Shown here one piece after another: positions 8,840 through 18,476 of a stretch of 64,000 nt of DNA. The stretch comes from Leeuwenhoekiella polynyae. GTDB lineage: Bacteria; Bacteroidota; Bacteroidia; Flavobacteriales; Flavobacteriaceae. The position numbers and the translations under genes were made by a program. A model generated the notes under the pieces. That model had not been told where the DNA came from and ran no database searches. It saw only the letters and a program-made list of their open reading frames with translations. Each line of letters starts with the position of its first letter. The first letter of the stretch is position 1. The stretch covers positions 62,001-126,000 of the forward strand of contig NZ_QOVK01000001.1 of the NCBI RefSeq assembly GCF_004104075.1, written 5' to 3'.

Positions 8840-9816
8840 TATTTTAAATGTTTAGTTACCCAAGCTTCATTATATATTGTATCCAGATAGCGCTCTCCTC
8901 TGTCGCAAAGAATCAATACACACTTACTCTCTTTATGCAGACTAGGAGCTCTCTTTAAAAAGGCGGAAACTACAGCTCCCGAGGAGCCACCAGCTAAGAT
9001 ACTTTCGGTTTTTAAAAGTTTTTGACAGCCTTCAACACATTCTTTATCAGAAATATGCATTACGCCATTTACGAGCTCTTTATTTAAAAATTGAGAAGGA
9101 AGGCCCGCGCCATGACCGGGGATGAAACGTTCTTTGGGCGAGTCTCCAAAAATGACACTTCCACATGCATCTACAGCGATGAGCTTTGTTCTTAAATTAT
9201 TTTCTTTGATATACGTGGCACAGCCCATTAAGGTTCCACAGGTACTGGTAGCAGAAAATACATAATCTACATCCGGCAACTGACTTGTAATCTCGCTCAT
9301 CGTTTTATAATGTGCGTGAGGATTTGCACGGTTACCATACTGGTTCGTCCAAAGAGACTGAGGGATTTCTGAAAGCAACTGCTTGACTCGGTTTAAACGA
9401 GCTCCTAGATAGCCTCCTTTTTTATCGGGTTTGGTGACTGTATTTATTTGAACTCCATAGGCTTTCAGAATTTTTAAAGTATGGTTGTTAGCTTTAGGAT
9501 CAACAACAATCACAAGAGGAATGTTGTAATAGCCACAAACTTGCGCCAGCCCTATAGCCATATTACCACTACTGCTTTCGACAAGCGTAGTCTTTGGAGT
9601 AATTTCTCCTTTCTTGATTCCTTCTTCAACAATACTTAATGAAGTGCGATCTTTAATGCTTCCTCCGGGGTTTGCCATTTCAAGCTTTCCGAATACATCA
9701 ATACCCGAACGCGCAGTTAGTTGTTTTAAATGAATCAAAGGCGTATTGCCTATCGTATTTAAAATGGAATTTTGCTCACTTACCGTGAATCTGGGAGAAG
9801 CTAGTACCGTGTTCAT
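8839..9816 (-). CDS. SbnA-like cysteine synthase family protein
   Basis: A 325-residue fold-II PLP enzyme. Lys55 in NPGGSIKDR is the PLP lysine, SSSGN at 81-85 the substrate-binding loop (instead of the TSGNTG of true CysK/CysM), and the C-terminal CDRGERYLDTIY is typical of the SbnA branch. SbnA makes N-(2-amino-2-carboxyethyl)-glutamate from O-phosphoserine and glutamate on the way to 2,3-diaminopropionate. Assignment to that exact reaction is by analogy. It is the first gene of the minus-strand cluster; the start at 9816 is an ATG with about 190 bp of AT-rich DNA to the divergent DUF421 gene. Confidence 0.85.
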   Translation of the reverse strand: MNTVLASPRFTVSEQNSILNTIGNTPLIHLKQLTARSGIDVFGKLEMANPGGSIKDRTSLSIVEEGIKKGEITPKTTLVESSSGNMAIGLAQVCGYYNIPLVIVVDPKANNHTLKILKAYGVQINTVTKPDKKGGYLGARLNRVKQLLSEIPQSLWTNQYGNRANPHAHYKTMSEITSQLPDVDYVFSATSTCGTLMGCATYIKENNLRTKLIAVDACGSVIFGDSPKERFIPGHGAGLPSQFLNKELVNGVMHISDKECVEGCQKLLKTESILAGGSSGAVVSAFLKRAPSLHKESKCVLILCDRGERYLDTIYNEAWVTKHLK

Positions 9817-10008
9817 TGGGCGCGTTGCTAGTTGAAAATTTATGAACTCTATATTCTATAAAAATATATTGCCTGAAGTTGTATTTTATTTATAATAACA
9901 ATATTTAACAGTAGTGCGTTAAAAATTTTAAAATTGAAGGATTTCTAAAGGAGCCGCGGGGTCTTTTAGCCTAATTTGTAAGTCTAACTCCTTAAAGAGA
10001 AAAGACCT

Positions 10009-10533
10009 ATGGAAAACTGGATTTACGCCTCACTCCCTACACTTTTAAAAGTATTGATTTCGGTATTGGTTATTTTTACCATAATTGTAGCGATCACAAG
10101 GATCTCGGGCTTGCGCACGTTCGCCAAGATGTCGAGTTTTGATTTTGCTTCAACCATCGCAATAGGATCTATATTGGCTTCGGTTGTTATGAATACGAAC
10201 CAGTCTTTATTAAAAGGTGGTTTGGCTCTTGCAGCCATTGTAGCATTTCAATCCTTTTTTGCATTTGTAGTTCGTAAATCTAAAAAGGCAGACAGTTTAC
10301 TTACCAATGATCCCATTATGTTGATGTATAACGGTAAAATTCTTTATGAAAACCTAGAACAAACCAATGTGGGAGAGACTGATCTAATTGCCAAACTCAG
10401 GGAGGCAAATGCCCTGCGATTTTCTGAGGTAAAGGCAGTTATCCTAGAATCTACAGGAGACATGTCTGTTTTACACGGCAACGAAGGAATCGAACTCGAC
10501 CCTGATATTTTAAAAGGAGTAAAAGGGTTTTGA
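10009..10533 (+). CDS. DUF421 (YetF-like) membrane protein
   Basis: A 174-residue protein with N-terminal membrane helices (about 10-30, 45-62 and 65-87) and the YetF signature ISGLRTFAKMSSFDFASTIA between helices. The C-terminal cytoplasmic domain ends in EVKAVILESTGDMSVLHG, the typical DUF421 beta-strand region. The family is widespread and poorly characterised; some members help spore germination or envelope functions. The ATG at 10009 is preceded by a non-coding stretch shared with the divergent cysteine synthase homologue. The last about 130 bp of the gene, including the stop and some flank, occur again at 16965-17095. Confidence 0.9.
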   Translation: MENWIYASLPTLLKVLISVLVIFTIIVAITRISGLRTFAKMSSFDFASTIAIGSILASVVMNTNQSLLKGGLALAAIVAFQSFFAFVVRKSKKADSLLTNDPIMLMYNGKILYENLEQTNVGETDLIAKLREANALRFSEVKAVILESTGDMSVLHGNEGIELDPDILKGVKGF

Positions 10534-10659
10534 GGATTGTTGAATACTAAATCAGATACATTTTCGGAATCTATAAACCAAGTTTGATAGACGCGTTTCC
10601 AGTTTTAGATATCTCGAACACAGCGAAAACTAGCTGTGTGAGTTCATGTTTAGAATCGC

Positions 10660-13600
10660 TTATCTTTTCAACGTAAAATGGTTTTTGTAAGAACGACCGT
10701 TACCGAGATCTACTTCAAACCAGTAATCGTTAGAAGGCATAGTTTTAGTATTAAAAGTACCATCCCAACCTACACTTTGTGGAGTTAATTGTTTGAGTAC
10801 CTTACCATACCGATCATAAATACGAATGCTAGCGTCAGGAAAGGCTTCAATACCTTCTATTTGCCAATAATCATTATAGCCATCACCATTAGGAGTAAAT
10901 ACTTTTTTATAATCAATTAAAACCACCGTTTTAAAATCTATACCACATCCTGCTTTATCTCTTACTGTAGCTTCATATACACCACCAGAGATGAATTGAA
11001 AGAGCGGATTGTCTTGAAAATGAATGCCATCAATGCTGTATTCAAAATTCCCACCTCCTGATGCTTGAACTTCTATATAGTTATTATCAGACCAATCTGC
11101 AAAATCGACTTTCTGAATGGCAGGCGGTTCTGATCGTTTCAGTTCAAAAGCATACGAATTAGTACACATCATTCCATTTTGAATTTCGCCAATAGTGAGC
11201 ACATAATTCCCTTCAAGACTTAAATACGCGTCTGAAGTATTGGAAATGATAGTACCTGTAGGATCTTCCCATTCCCAGAGGTCAAAGGTCTCGGTACGGG
11301 AAAGGGCCAACCCCGGTTCGTTATCGCAAATGACAAACGTATCCTCAATAAGAAGTTCAGGAAGTGCGTTAACCTCGAGATCAATATAGGTTTCGCTATA
11401 ACATAAAGCATTGGTTGCATTTTCGACGCGAATGTTGATACGTTGTGACCAGGCGGTTGTATTTTGAAATGAAGCTGAAAGGGGAGTGGGTAGTACAGTT
11501 CCGGTTTCATCGGTGTAGGTGATTGTCAGGCCGGCTTGAGTACCTATAAGCTCCTGTTCTAAATCACTCAGGTCAAAACTTGAATACCCATTACCGGCAT
11601 CGCAGGCAAAGCGGGTGGTGGGTTGGTTTATTTGCGGTTGGGCGGAGGTAATCAGCTTTAATGAAGTCTCTTCATAGCAGCCCGTCTGGGTGTTTGTGAC
11701 CCGTACGGTGAGCGTTTCGGTGTTTGCTGTGGAGTTGGTATACGGGTTGGGTAAGGGGCTCGGCAACGTATTTCCTGCAGCATCATAATAGGTAACTGCC
11801 ATTCCGGTTTGGCCGTTAAGGACCAAGGTTTCAATCTGGGAGGTGTCAAAGTATTCGGAAATACCGTCGTTGTTATCATCGCAACCGATGAGGTCGGGCA
11901 GGGGATTGGCTATTGGAAGCGGATTTACCACGAGTTGTACCAAGGTCTCGGTACTGCATCCGGTCAACGTATGGGTTACCCGCGCGGTTAGGTTTTCGGC
12001 ATTGGGTTTTTGGTTGACCAGTGTGGCCGGTAAAGGCATCGCAACCTGCTGGCCGTTTTCGTAGAAGAGTTCGAGCTTCAGATTAGGCTGATTCCCAATA
12101 AGGTCATTTTTTAAGGTGCTGATATCAAACAGCGCCTGACCATCTGTATCGTCATCGCAGGTCACCAATGGGTTTACAGGGTTGATTTGGGGTAAGGCGT
12201 TTACGATCAAATCAAAAGAAGTCTCAGCATAGCACTCCGGATTATCGACATTATAAACCCGTGCGATGATGGTTTGTTTGCCCGGTGTGGTATTGGTAAA
12301 TGGGTTGGGCAGGGGACTGGGTAATTCGGTGCCTGATGAGCTAAAGTAATTAATAATTAAGCCTGATTGACTTGAAATAATCTCATTTGAAATGGTAGAG
12401 GTGTCAAAAGTGCTGGATACAGAGCTTCCAACACTATCTTCACAACTATATATATTAGCGGGTTGGTTGATACTTGGTTTTTCAGATGAAACCACTTTTA
12501 CTGTGATTGTTTGCTGTTCGGTACCACAAGTTACCAGGGCAGAAACATTATAGATTCCAGCGCCCGTAAATGTATGCGTAGGTTCGATTAAAGAAGATGT
12601 ATTATCCGTGCCAGATAAAGGATCATCAAAATTCCACGACACGGAATCAAAATTACCTCCAATAGAAAACCGGGTCTCCTGAGATGTACAAGTTTCCTCA
12701 AAAGTAATAAGTGCATCGGGGTTAGTTTGATCTAGATTGTGTTTATAATAAAGAACATCCCTAGAATTGTTTCCACTATTATTTTCTATACTAAGACCAT
12801 TAATTGTTATAGGGTAACTCATAAAAGAGGAAGTTATATGTATGCTGTTATTTACAGCAATTATGGGGCCCGCAAGATCCCGGTAGACTAAAGATGGGTA
12901 ATAGTTTTCTCCTGTTGATCTTAATATGAGTTTCTCGCTAAAATTAGTCAAATCGATTTCGTATAATATCAAATCAGAATTGTGGTCACCGTGAATGTCA
13001 CGGGTAGTAGTCAAAGTTTCACTACCAATAGTTATTTCCCCTCTGAAACTTGATAAAACATATAGGTTAGAATCTTCATGTGTTATAAAGCTTCTTTGTT
13101 CTACATTACCAATGCCATTCCCTACCGATTGTAAAAAACCACAATTGTCAATAACTTTATAATCCTCTAATTCACCAGAGTTTTTAGATATTTCCATTAG
13201 GACACTTCCAGTATCACAACCATTGCTAACAGCTACATTATTGCTATAAAAACTAGCGCTAACATAGTACTTACTCCAAACATAGAGCTTTTGATTAGTC
13301 TTGTTATAGTAAAGGGTCATTGGTTTAAAAACTCTAGCTGGTTGATTGTCGGACATTTCTTTGGACCAAATCAAACTTAGGTTTGAATCTATTTTATTCA
13401 AATATGTTTTTATATTCGAAGAATAGGAACGTGGAGTGACAGTACCTGTGAAATAAATGCTTCCATTTTCATCAATTTGGGAGTCGTGGAATGTTTCATC
13501 AGATTCAGTTCCATACTGCTGAGCATCTATTAGATTTCCAGAAGCATCAAACTTAGCAATAAAGTACTGACTTCTAGAGCCAGTCGCGACAGTTAAACCA

Positions 13601-14100
13601 ATATTAGTATTAATGGCCTCGTCCAATTGACCTATCACAAAAACATTATTATTCCATACATGCACTTTCCGAGGAAGATATCTTTCATCACTTATTTTTC
13701 TAACCCATAGTATATTTCCACTAGAGTTTAACTTTATTAAACTGTTTCCCTTTTCAATACTAAATCCATCAATGACAACGCCTCCTCTATTATTTCCTAT
13801 TACTGAATAGATGTTATCATTCTCGTCAACCGTTGTGTTAAAAAAGCCCGTGTTATCTGTTGAGCCGGTATCAGGATTAAAATCATTAGCCCAGATGAGA
13901 TTACAATTAAAGTCATACTTGTAAATTGATCTTCCCCAACCCTGTCCCGGATTAAATGTTAAAATTATACCATCTGATGCTTTATCTATATCCACAGCAT
14001 AATCTTCAACATGTCCACCTAAACTTTGTCCACAGTCAAAGCATTGCGAATAAGAACAAACAGAGTATAAAAGGAAAAGCAGGAGTAATTGTTTTTTCAA
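10660..14100 (-). CDS. Large secreted PKD-domain protein with T9SS type B sorting domain
   Basis: A 1146-residue exported protein. The signal peptide is KKQLLLLFLLYSVCSYSQ. Residues about 30-440 form a repeat-rich, probably beta-propeller, region; a PKD-like domain (about 467-537) follows; then four 90-residue tandem repeats (about 545-917) of the pattern CDD...DG...FD...LPSPLPNP...T..RV.N..T.CY.ET; then a short Ig-like region; and finally the CHU_C/gliding-motility-associated C-terminal domain (about 1063-1146, starting VFTPNGDGYNDYW), the type B signal for the type IX secretion system. The start is a TTG at 14100: a stop codon lies two codons upstream in frame and the signal peptide begins right here. 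Probably a surface adhesin or matrix protein; the exact role is unknown. Confidence 0.88.
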   Translation of the reverse strand: MKKQLLLLFLLYSVCSYSQCFDCGQSLGGHVEDYAVDIDKASDGIILTFNPGQGWGRSIYKYDFNCNLIWANDFNPDTGSTDNTGFFNTTVDENDNIYSVIGNNRGGVVIDGFSIEKGNSLIKLNSSGNILWVRKISDERYLPRKVHVWNNNVFVIGQLDEAINTNIGLTVATGSRSQYFIAKFDASGNLIDAQQYGTESDETFHDSQIDENGSIYFTGTVTPRSYSSNIKTYLNKIDSNLSLIWSKEMSDNQPARVFKPMTLYYNKTNQKLYVWSKYYVSASFYSNNVAVSNGCDTGSVLMEISKNSGELEDYKVIDNCGFLQSVGNGIGNVEQRSFITHEDSNLYVLSSFRGEITIGSETLTTTRDIHGDHNSDLILYEIDLTNFSEKLILRSTGENYYPSLVYRDLAGPIIAVNNSIHITSSFMSYPITINGLSIENNSGNNSRDVLYYKHNLDQTNPDALITFEETCTSQETRFSIGGNFDSVSWNFDDPLSGTDNTSSLIEPTHTFTGAGIYNVSALVTCGTEQQTITVKVVSSEKPSINQPANIYSCEDSVGSSVSSTFDTSTISNEIISSQSGLIINYFSSSGTELPSPLPNPFTNTTPGKQTIIARVYNVDNPECYAETSFDLIVNALPQINPVNPLVTCDDDTDGQALFDISTLKNDLIGNQPNLKLELFYENGQQVAMPLPATLVNQKPNAENLTARVTHTLTGCSTETLVQLVVNPLPIANPLPDLIGCDDNNDGISEYFDTSQIETLVLNGQTGMAVTYYDAAGNTLPSPLPNPYTNSTANTETLTVRVTNTQTGCYEETSLKLITSAQPQINQPTTRFACDAGNGYSSFDLSDLEQELIGTQAGLTITYTDETGTVLPTPLSASFQNTTAWSQRINIRVENATNALCYSETYIDLEVNALPELLIEDTFVICDNEPGLALSRTETFDLWEWEDPTGTIISNTSDAYLSLEGNYVLTIGEIQNGMMCTNSYAFELKRSEPPAIQKVDFADWSDNNYIEVQASGGGNFEYSIDGIHFQDNPLFQFISGGVYEATVRDKAGCGIDFKTVVLIDYKKVFTPNGDGYNDYWQIEGIEAFPDASIRIYDRYGKVLKQLTPQSVGWDGTFNTKTMPSNDYWFEVDLGNGRSYKNHFTLKR

Positions 14101-14238
14101 AGACTAAAATTTTTGTTAAAATACTTATTTCCTGTAAAACACAATCACCTACAGATTGAATTAACTAAAAACACAGGTCTATGTCGGCCTGCAGCATAGG
14201 CTTACGGGTTCACTAAAAACTTAAGCAGATACGCAATA

Positions 14239-14275
14239 CAAAAAACGCCTTTTTCTATAATTGAGAAGGCGTTTT
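14239..14275 (-). terminator. Rho-independent terminator of rtcB
   Basis: A perfect 10-bp stem (AAAACGCCTT at 14242-14251 with its complement at 14266-14275), extendable inward with wobble pairs, is followed on the minus strand by TTTTTT. It lies about 25 bp after the rtcB stop. Confidence 0.9.
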
Positions 14276-14300
14276 AAGATTCAGATTGGTATTCCAAATT

Positions 14301-15820
<1,520 letters not shown>

Positions 15821-15850
15821 GTTATTCTACCTTACAAATATGCACACCCT

Positions 15851-15873
15851 ACTGCGCAACCTTTTTGCGTAGT
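15851..15873. promoter_or_regulatory. Palindromic operator candidate between rtcB and WYL regulator gene
   Basis: ACTGCGCAA and TTGCGTAGT form a 9-bp inverted repeat with one mismatch and a 5-bp spacer, 37 bp before the WYL gene start and central in the divergent promoter region. It is a good candidate binding site for the adjacent WYL protein; it could alternatively be another hairpin of the rtcB leader. Confidence 0.5.
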
Positions 15874-15909
15874 CAAATAATTAATCTATTTTTCTTTAAA
15901 ATTTAGCTT

Positions 15910-16920
15910 ATGGCCCTTACCAAAAATGCCCTGATTCGATACAAAACCATCGACAAATGCCTGCAAAATCCGTATCGCAACTGGAGTCTGAATGATTTGA
16001 TGGAAGCCTGTAGTGATGCCCTGTACGAGTTTGAGGGGCGGGATGTAAATGTGAGCAAGCGTACGGTGCAGCTTGATCTGCAGGTGATGCGCAGTGATAA
16101 GCTGGGCTATAATGCGCCTATTGAGGTGTATGAGCGCAAGTATTACCGGTATAGCGATCCCAACTATACGATAACCGATATTCCGCTTACGGAAAACGAT
16201 ATGAATGTGCTATCGGAAACCATGCATATGCTGAAGCAGTTTCAGGATTTCTCCCTTTTTTCGGAGTTTAAAGGAATCCTGAATAAACTGGAAGATAAAA
16301 TCTATACCGAAAAGAACCACAAGCAGGCGATCATTCACCTGGATAAGAATACCGATTTAAAAGGTTTGCAATGGCTTGACGAACTCTATCAGGCGATTTT
16401 AAAAGAGGTCGTGTTGAAGGTGATGTACCAGTCTTTTAAAGCGCAGTATCCTTCAGAATTTATCTTTCATCCGCATTTGCTGAAGGAATTCAATAACCGC
16501 TGGTTTTTAATAGGTCGCAAGACCGAAAGTGACCGGGTGCTTACGTTTGCCCTGGATCGTATTCTGGGGGTTGATTATGATTTTCAGACGGAATATATTC
16601 CGATCGCTTTTGATGCTGATACCTATTACGCGCATACCATCGGGGTCACTGTTTTAGAACAACGTCCACAACAGGTAGTATTTAAAGTAGACCGCCAAAA
16701 CGCCCCTTACGTAGCAACCAAACCCTTCCACAGTTCGCAGCAACTCGAAGAACACTATCCGGATGGTAGCATCCTTTTTAGTATGCAGGTACATCACAAT
16801 TTTGAACTCGAACGCCTGTTACTGGGTTTTGGGGATAGCCTGGAGGTGTTAAAGCCAAAGATACTTCGGCGCAATCTGAAACGCAAACTGAATGCTGCGG
16901 CCGGCTTGTATAAAATTTGA
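15910..16920 (+). CDS. WYL domain-containing transcriptional regulator
   Basis: A 336-residue regulator: an N-terminal winged-helix DNA-binding region (about 1-70, KRTVQLDLQVMR being the recognition part) followed by a WYL domain (about 150-240, with RWFLIGRK in place of the WYL core) and a C-terminal WCX extension ending in the LRRNLKRKL helix. WYL domains bind nucleic acid or nucleotide ligands, and such regulators often sit beside rtcB, where RNA fragments are thought to be the signal. Here the gene is divergent from rtcB with 214 bp between the two starts. Regulation of rtcB by this protein is inferred from context. Confidence 0.9.
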   Translation: MALTKNALIRYKTIDKCLQNPYRNWSLNDLMEACSDALYEFEGRDVNVSKRTVQLDLQVMRSDKLGYNAPIEVYERKYYRYSDPNYTITDIPLTENDMNVLSETMHMLKQFQDFSLFSEFKGILNKLEDKIYTEKNHKQAIIHLDKNTDLKGLQWLDELYQAILKEVVLKVMYQSFKAQYPSEFIFHPHLLKEFNNRWFLIGRKTESDRVLTFALDRILGVDYDFQTEYIPIAFDADTYYAHTIGVTVLEQRPQQVVFKVDRQNAPYVATKPFHSSQQLEEHYPDGSILFSMQVHHNFELERLLLGFGDSLEVLKPKILRRNLKRKLNAAAGLYKI

Positions 16921-16964
16921 TAGGGGGGATAAAAGTTTTCTAACTAAAGAAAAGGATTTTATTC

Positions 16965-17095
16965 TTTCTGAGGTAAAGGCTGTGATCTTAGAATCTACAG
17001 GAGACATGTCTGTTTTACACGGCAACGAAGGAATTGAACTCGACCCTGATATTTTAAAAGGAGTAAAAGGGTTTTGAGGTTTGTTGAGCACTAAA
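16965..17095 (+). pseudogene. Duplicated 3' fragment of the DUF421 gene
   Basis: About 131 bp match 10421-10551 with only seven differences: the last 37 codons of the DUF421 gene (EVKAVILESTGDMSVLHGNE onwards), its stop codon (17074-17076) and about 20 bp beyond. The fragment has no start of its own and lies 44 bp after the WYL gene stop. It is a non-functional partial duplication. Confidence 0.92.
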
Positions 17096-17106
17096 CCACA
17101 TCTTAT

Positions 17107-18369
17107 TTAAGGATCTAAGGGCTCCATCGGGTTTTGTTGTAATGCTTCCAATTGTGGTAAGAACTCCAGAGTCGTGGCATCTATACGATTTAAAATTCGA
17201 GCAGGAGCATATCCCAGCTCTTCTTGACAACGCTCTATAAACCGCTGGTCTCCGGTGTAAGCACTGTGCAAATTATTCGCAATTACAAGAGATTTTTGCT
17301 TCAAAGGCATCGCATAGGCAATCATAAGCCGGGCTGCATTTCTCAGGTTTGTGGTTGTATGCCGGGCGTGGGGTTCAATAATGATATGCTCTTCGGGAAT
17401 TTTATAGTAGTTTATGAGCTCCTTTTTCATTTCAATAGCTTCTGCATAGTCGGCACGAAACGGGTGTGCGTGTCCTCCAGACACTATAATGAACGGAGCT
17501 TGCTTTTGACGGTATTTTAAAACACCCAGTTGTAAATTTAGTTTTCCCACTGCAGAAAGTCTATCTCTGTAGTTTTCGGGGCCGTTGCCCAATACCAAAA
17601 TACTGGCATACGGATATGCATCAAAGTCGGTGTGCTTTACGTGAGCAGCAGCCTTTGCATTTTCTTTTAAGATGAGCGGTTCATAACGGCTTGCTTCGTC
17701 CCGGTGATTCATATAGAGTAAGGCCAGCGCATAGTTGAGACTGTTCTCAAAAAACAACGCCGGTTTATCATTCTCCTGTTTTACAAACCGGTCGCTCCAC
17801 ATCCATAAGGCTCCTTTGTAATAGGAAGAAGAAACATCATAAGAGATAGAGTCTATGGTAGCATATTGTGGTGCTTCACCCAGCCCATATACTGTTAAGT
17901 TATGATTGATGCCTGCCGCGCATAAGTTCCAGCTTGCTTCCAGATAATCGGCATCAGAAAGCTCTTTATAAGCTTCATATGCCCCTGAAGGTCTCAGGTT
18001 GGTTCTTATAAAGTGTTGTAGTACGGCTGATCGCTGCACCAAGTTTTTCAGTTCGTCACCAATTTGAGAAATTTCCTTTTGAGAAAGGAGGTATGTTTTT
18101 ACCAGCAACGCGGGATTTTCTTTATGCTGTTGTAAAGATCCTGCCAGCAATTTATCCTGGGACTCCTTGAATGCCTTGAGAACCGAATTAGTCATTAAGA
18201 GTTGCTTTACTGCTTTCTCATTCTGAATTGCGGTAAAGAGGTAAAAGTTTTTATCCTGAAGTAGATTTTCTGATCGAGAGGCTTTAAAACTCGGATCGTA
18301 TCCTTTTTGAGCCTTCATCTGTACAGTAGTAAAACAGATGATCACCAGTATAACAACAAACGTTCTCAT
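17107..18369 (-). CDS. YdcF/ElyC-family (DUF218) protein, exported
   Basis: A 420-residue protein with a signal peptide (MRTFVVILVIICFTTVQMKA). The N-terminal half (about 30-240) is helical and unassigned. The C-terminal half is a DUF218 Rossmann-like domain: ASILVLGNGP starts it, PFIIVSGGHAHPFRADYAEA carries the conserved GG segment, and IIIEPHARHTTTNLRNA matches the family E..A..T..N motif. Characterised relatives (ElyC, SanA) affect envelope or peptidoglycan precursor handling. It lies downstream of the SusC/SusD pair on the same strand with a 15-bp inverted repeat between them. Confidence 0.85.
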   Translation of the reverse strand: MRTFVVILVIICFTTVQMKAQKGYDPSFKASRSENLLQDKNFYLFTAIQNEKAVKQLLMTNSVLKAFKESQDKLLAGSLQQHKENPALLVKTYLLSQKEISQIGDELKNLVQRSAVLQHFIRTNLRPSGAYEAYKELSDADYLEASWNLCAAGINHNLTVYGLGEAPQYATIDSISYDVSSSYYKGALWMWSDRFVKQENDKPALFFENSLNYALALLYMNHRDEASRYEPLILKENAKAAAHVKHTDFDAYPYASILVLGNGPENYRDRLSAVGKLNLQLGVLKYRQKQAPFIIVSGGHAHPFRADYAEAIEMKKELINYYKIPEEHIIIEPHARHTTTNLRNAARLMIAYAMPLKQKSLVIANNLHSAYTGDQRFIERCQEELGYAPARILNRIDATTLEFLPQLEALQQNPMEPLDP

Positions 18370-18384
18370 AATTATAATATTAAA

Positions 18385-18464
18385 AAGAGGTTAAAGAAAT
18401 CAGCTATCGAGATCCGGAGTGTAGTTACCCATCCATAAATCGATTCCTTTTTCTTTAACCTCTT
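18385..18464. repeat. Perfect 15-bp inverted repeat between susD-like and ydcF-like genes
   Basis: AAGAGGTTAAAGAAA (18385-18399) and its exact complement (18450-18464) flank 50 bp. On the minus-strand transcript the second arm is followed by TTTTTAAT, so it could fold as a long-loop attenuator or RNA processing site between SusD and the YdcF-like gene. Confidence 0.7.
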
Positions 18465-18476
18465 GATCAAAAAAAC

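Noticed and set aside
11658-12064. Open frames on both strands inside the T9SS repeat protein
   Set aside because: They come from the repetitive sequence of the long gene and show no start, signal or domain of their own.
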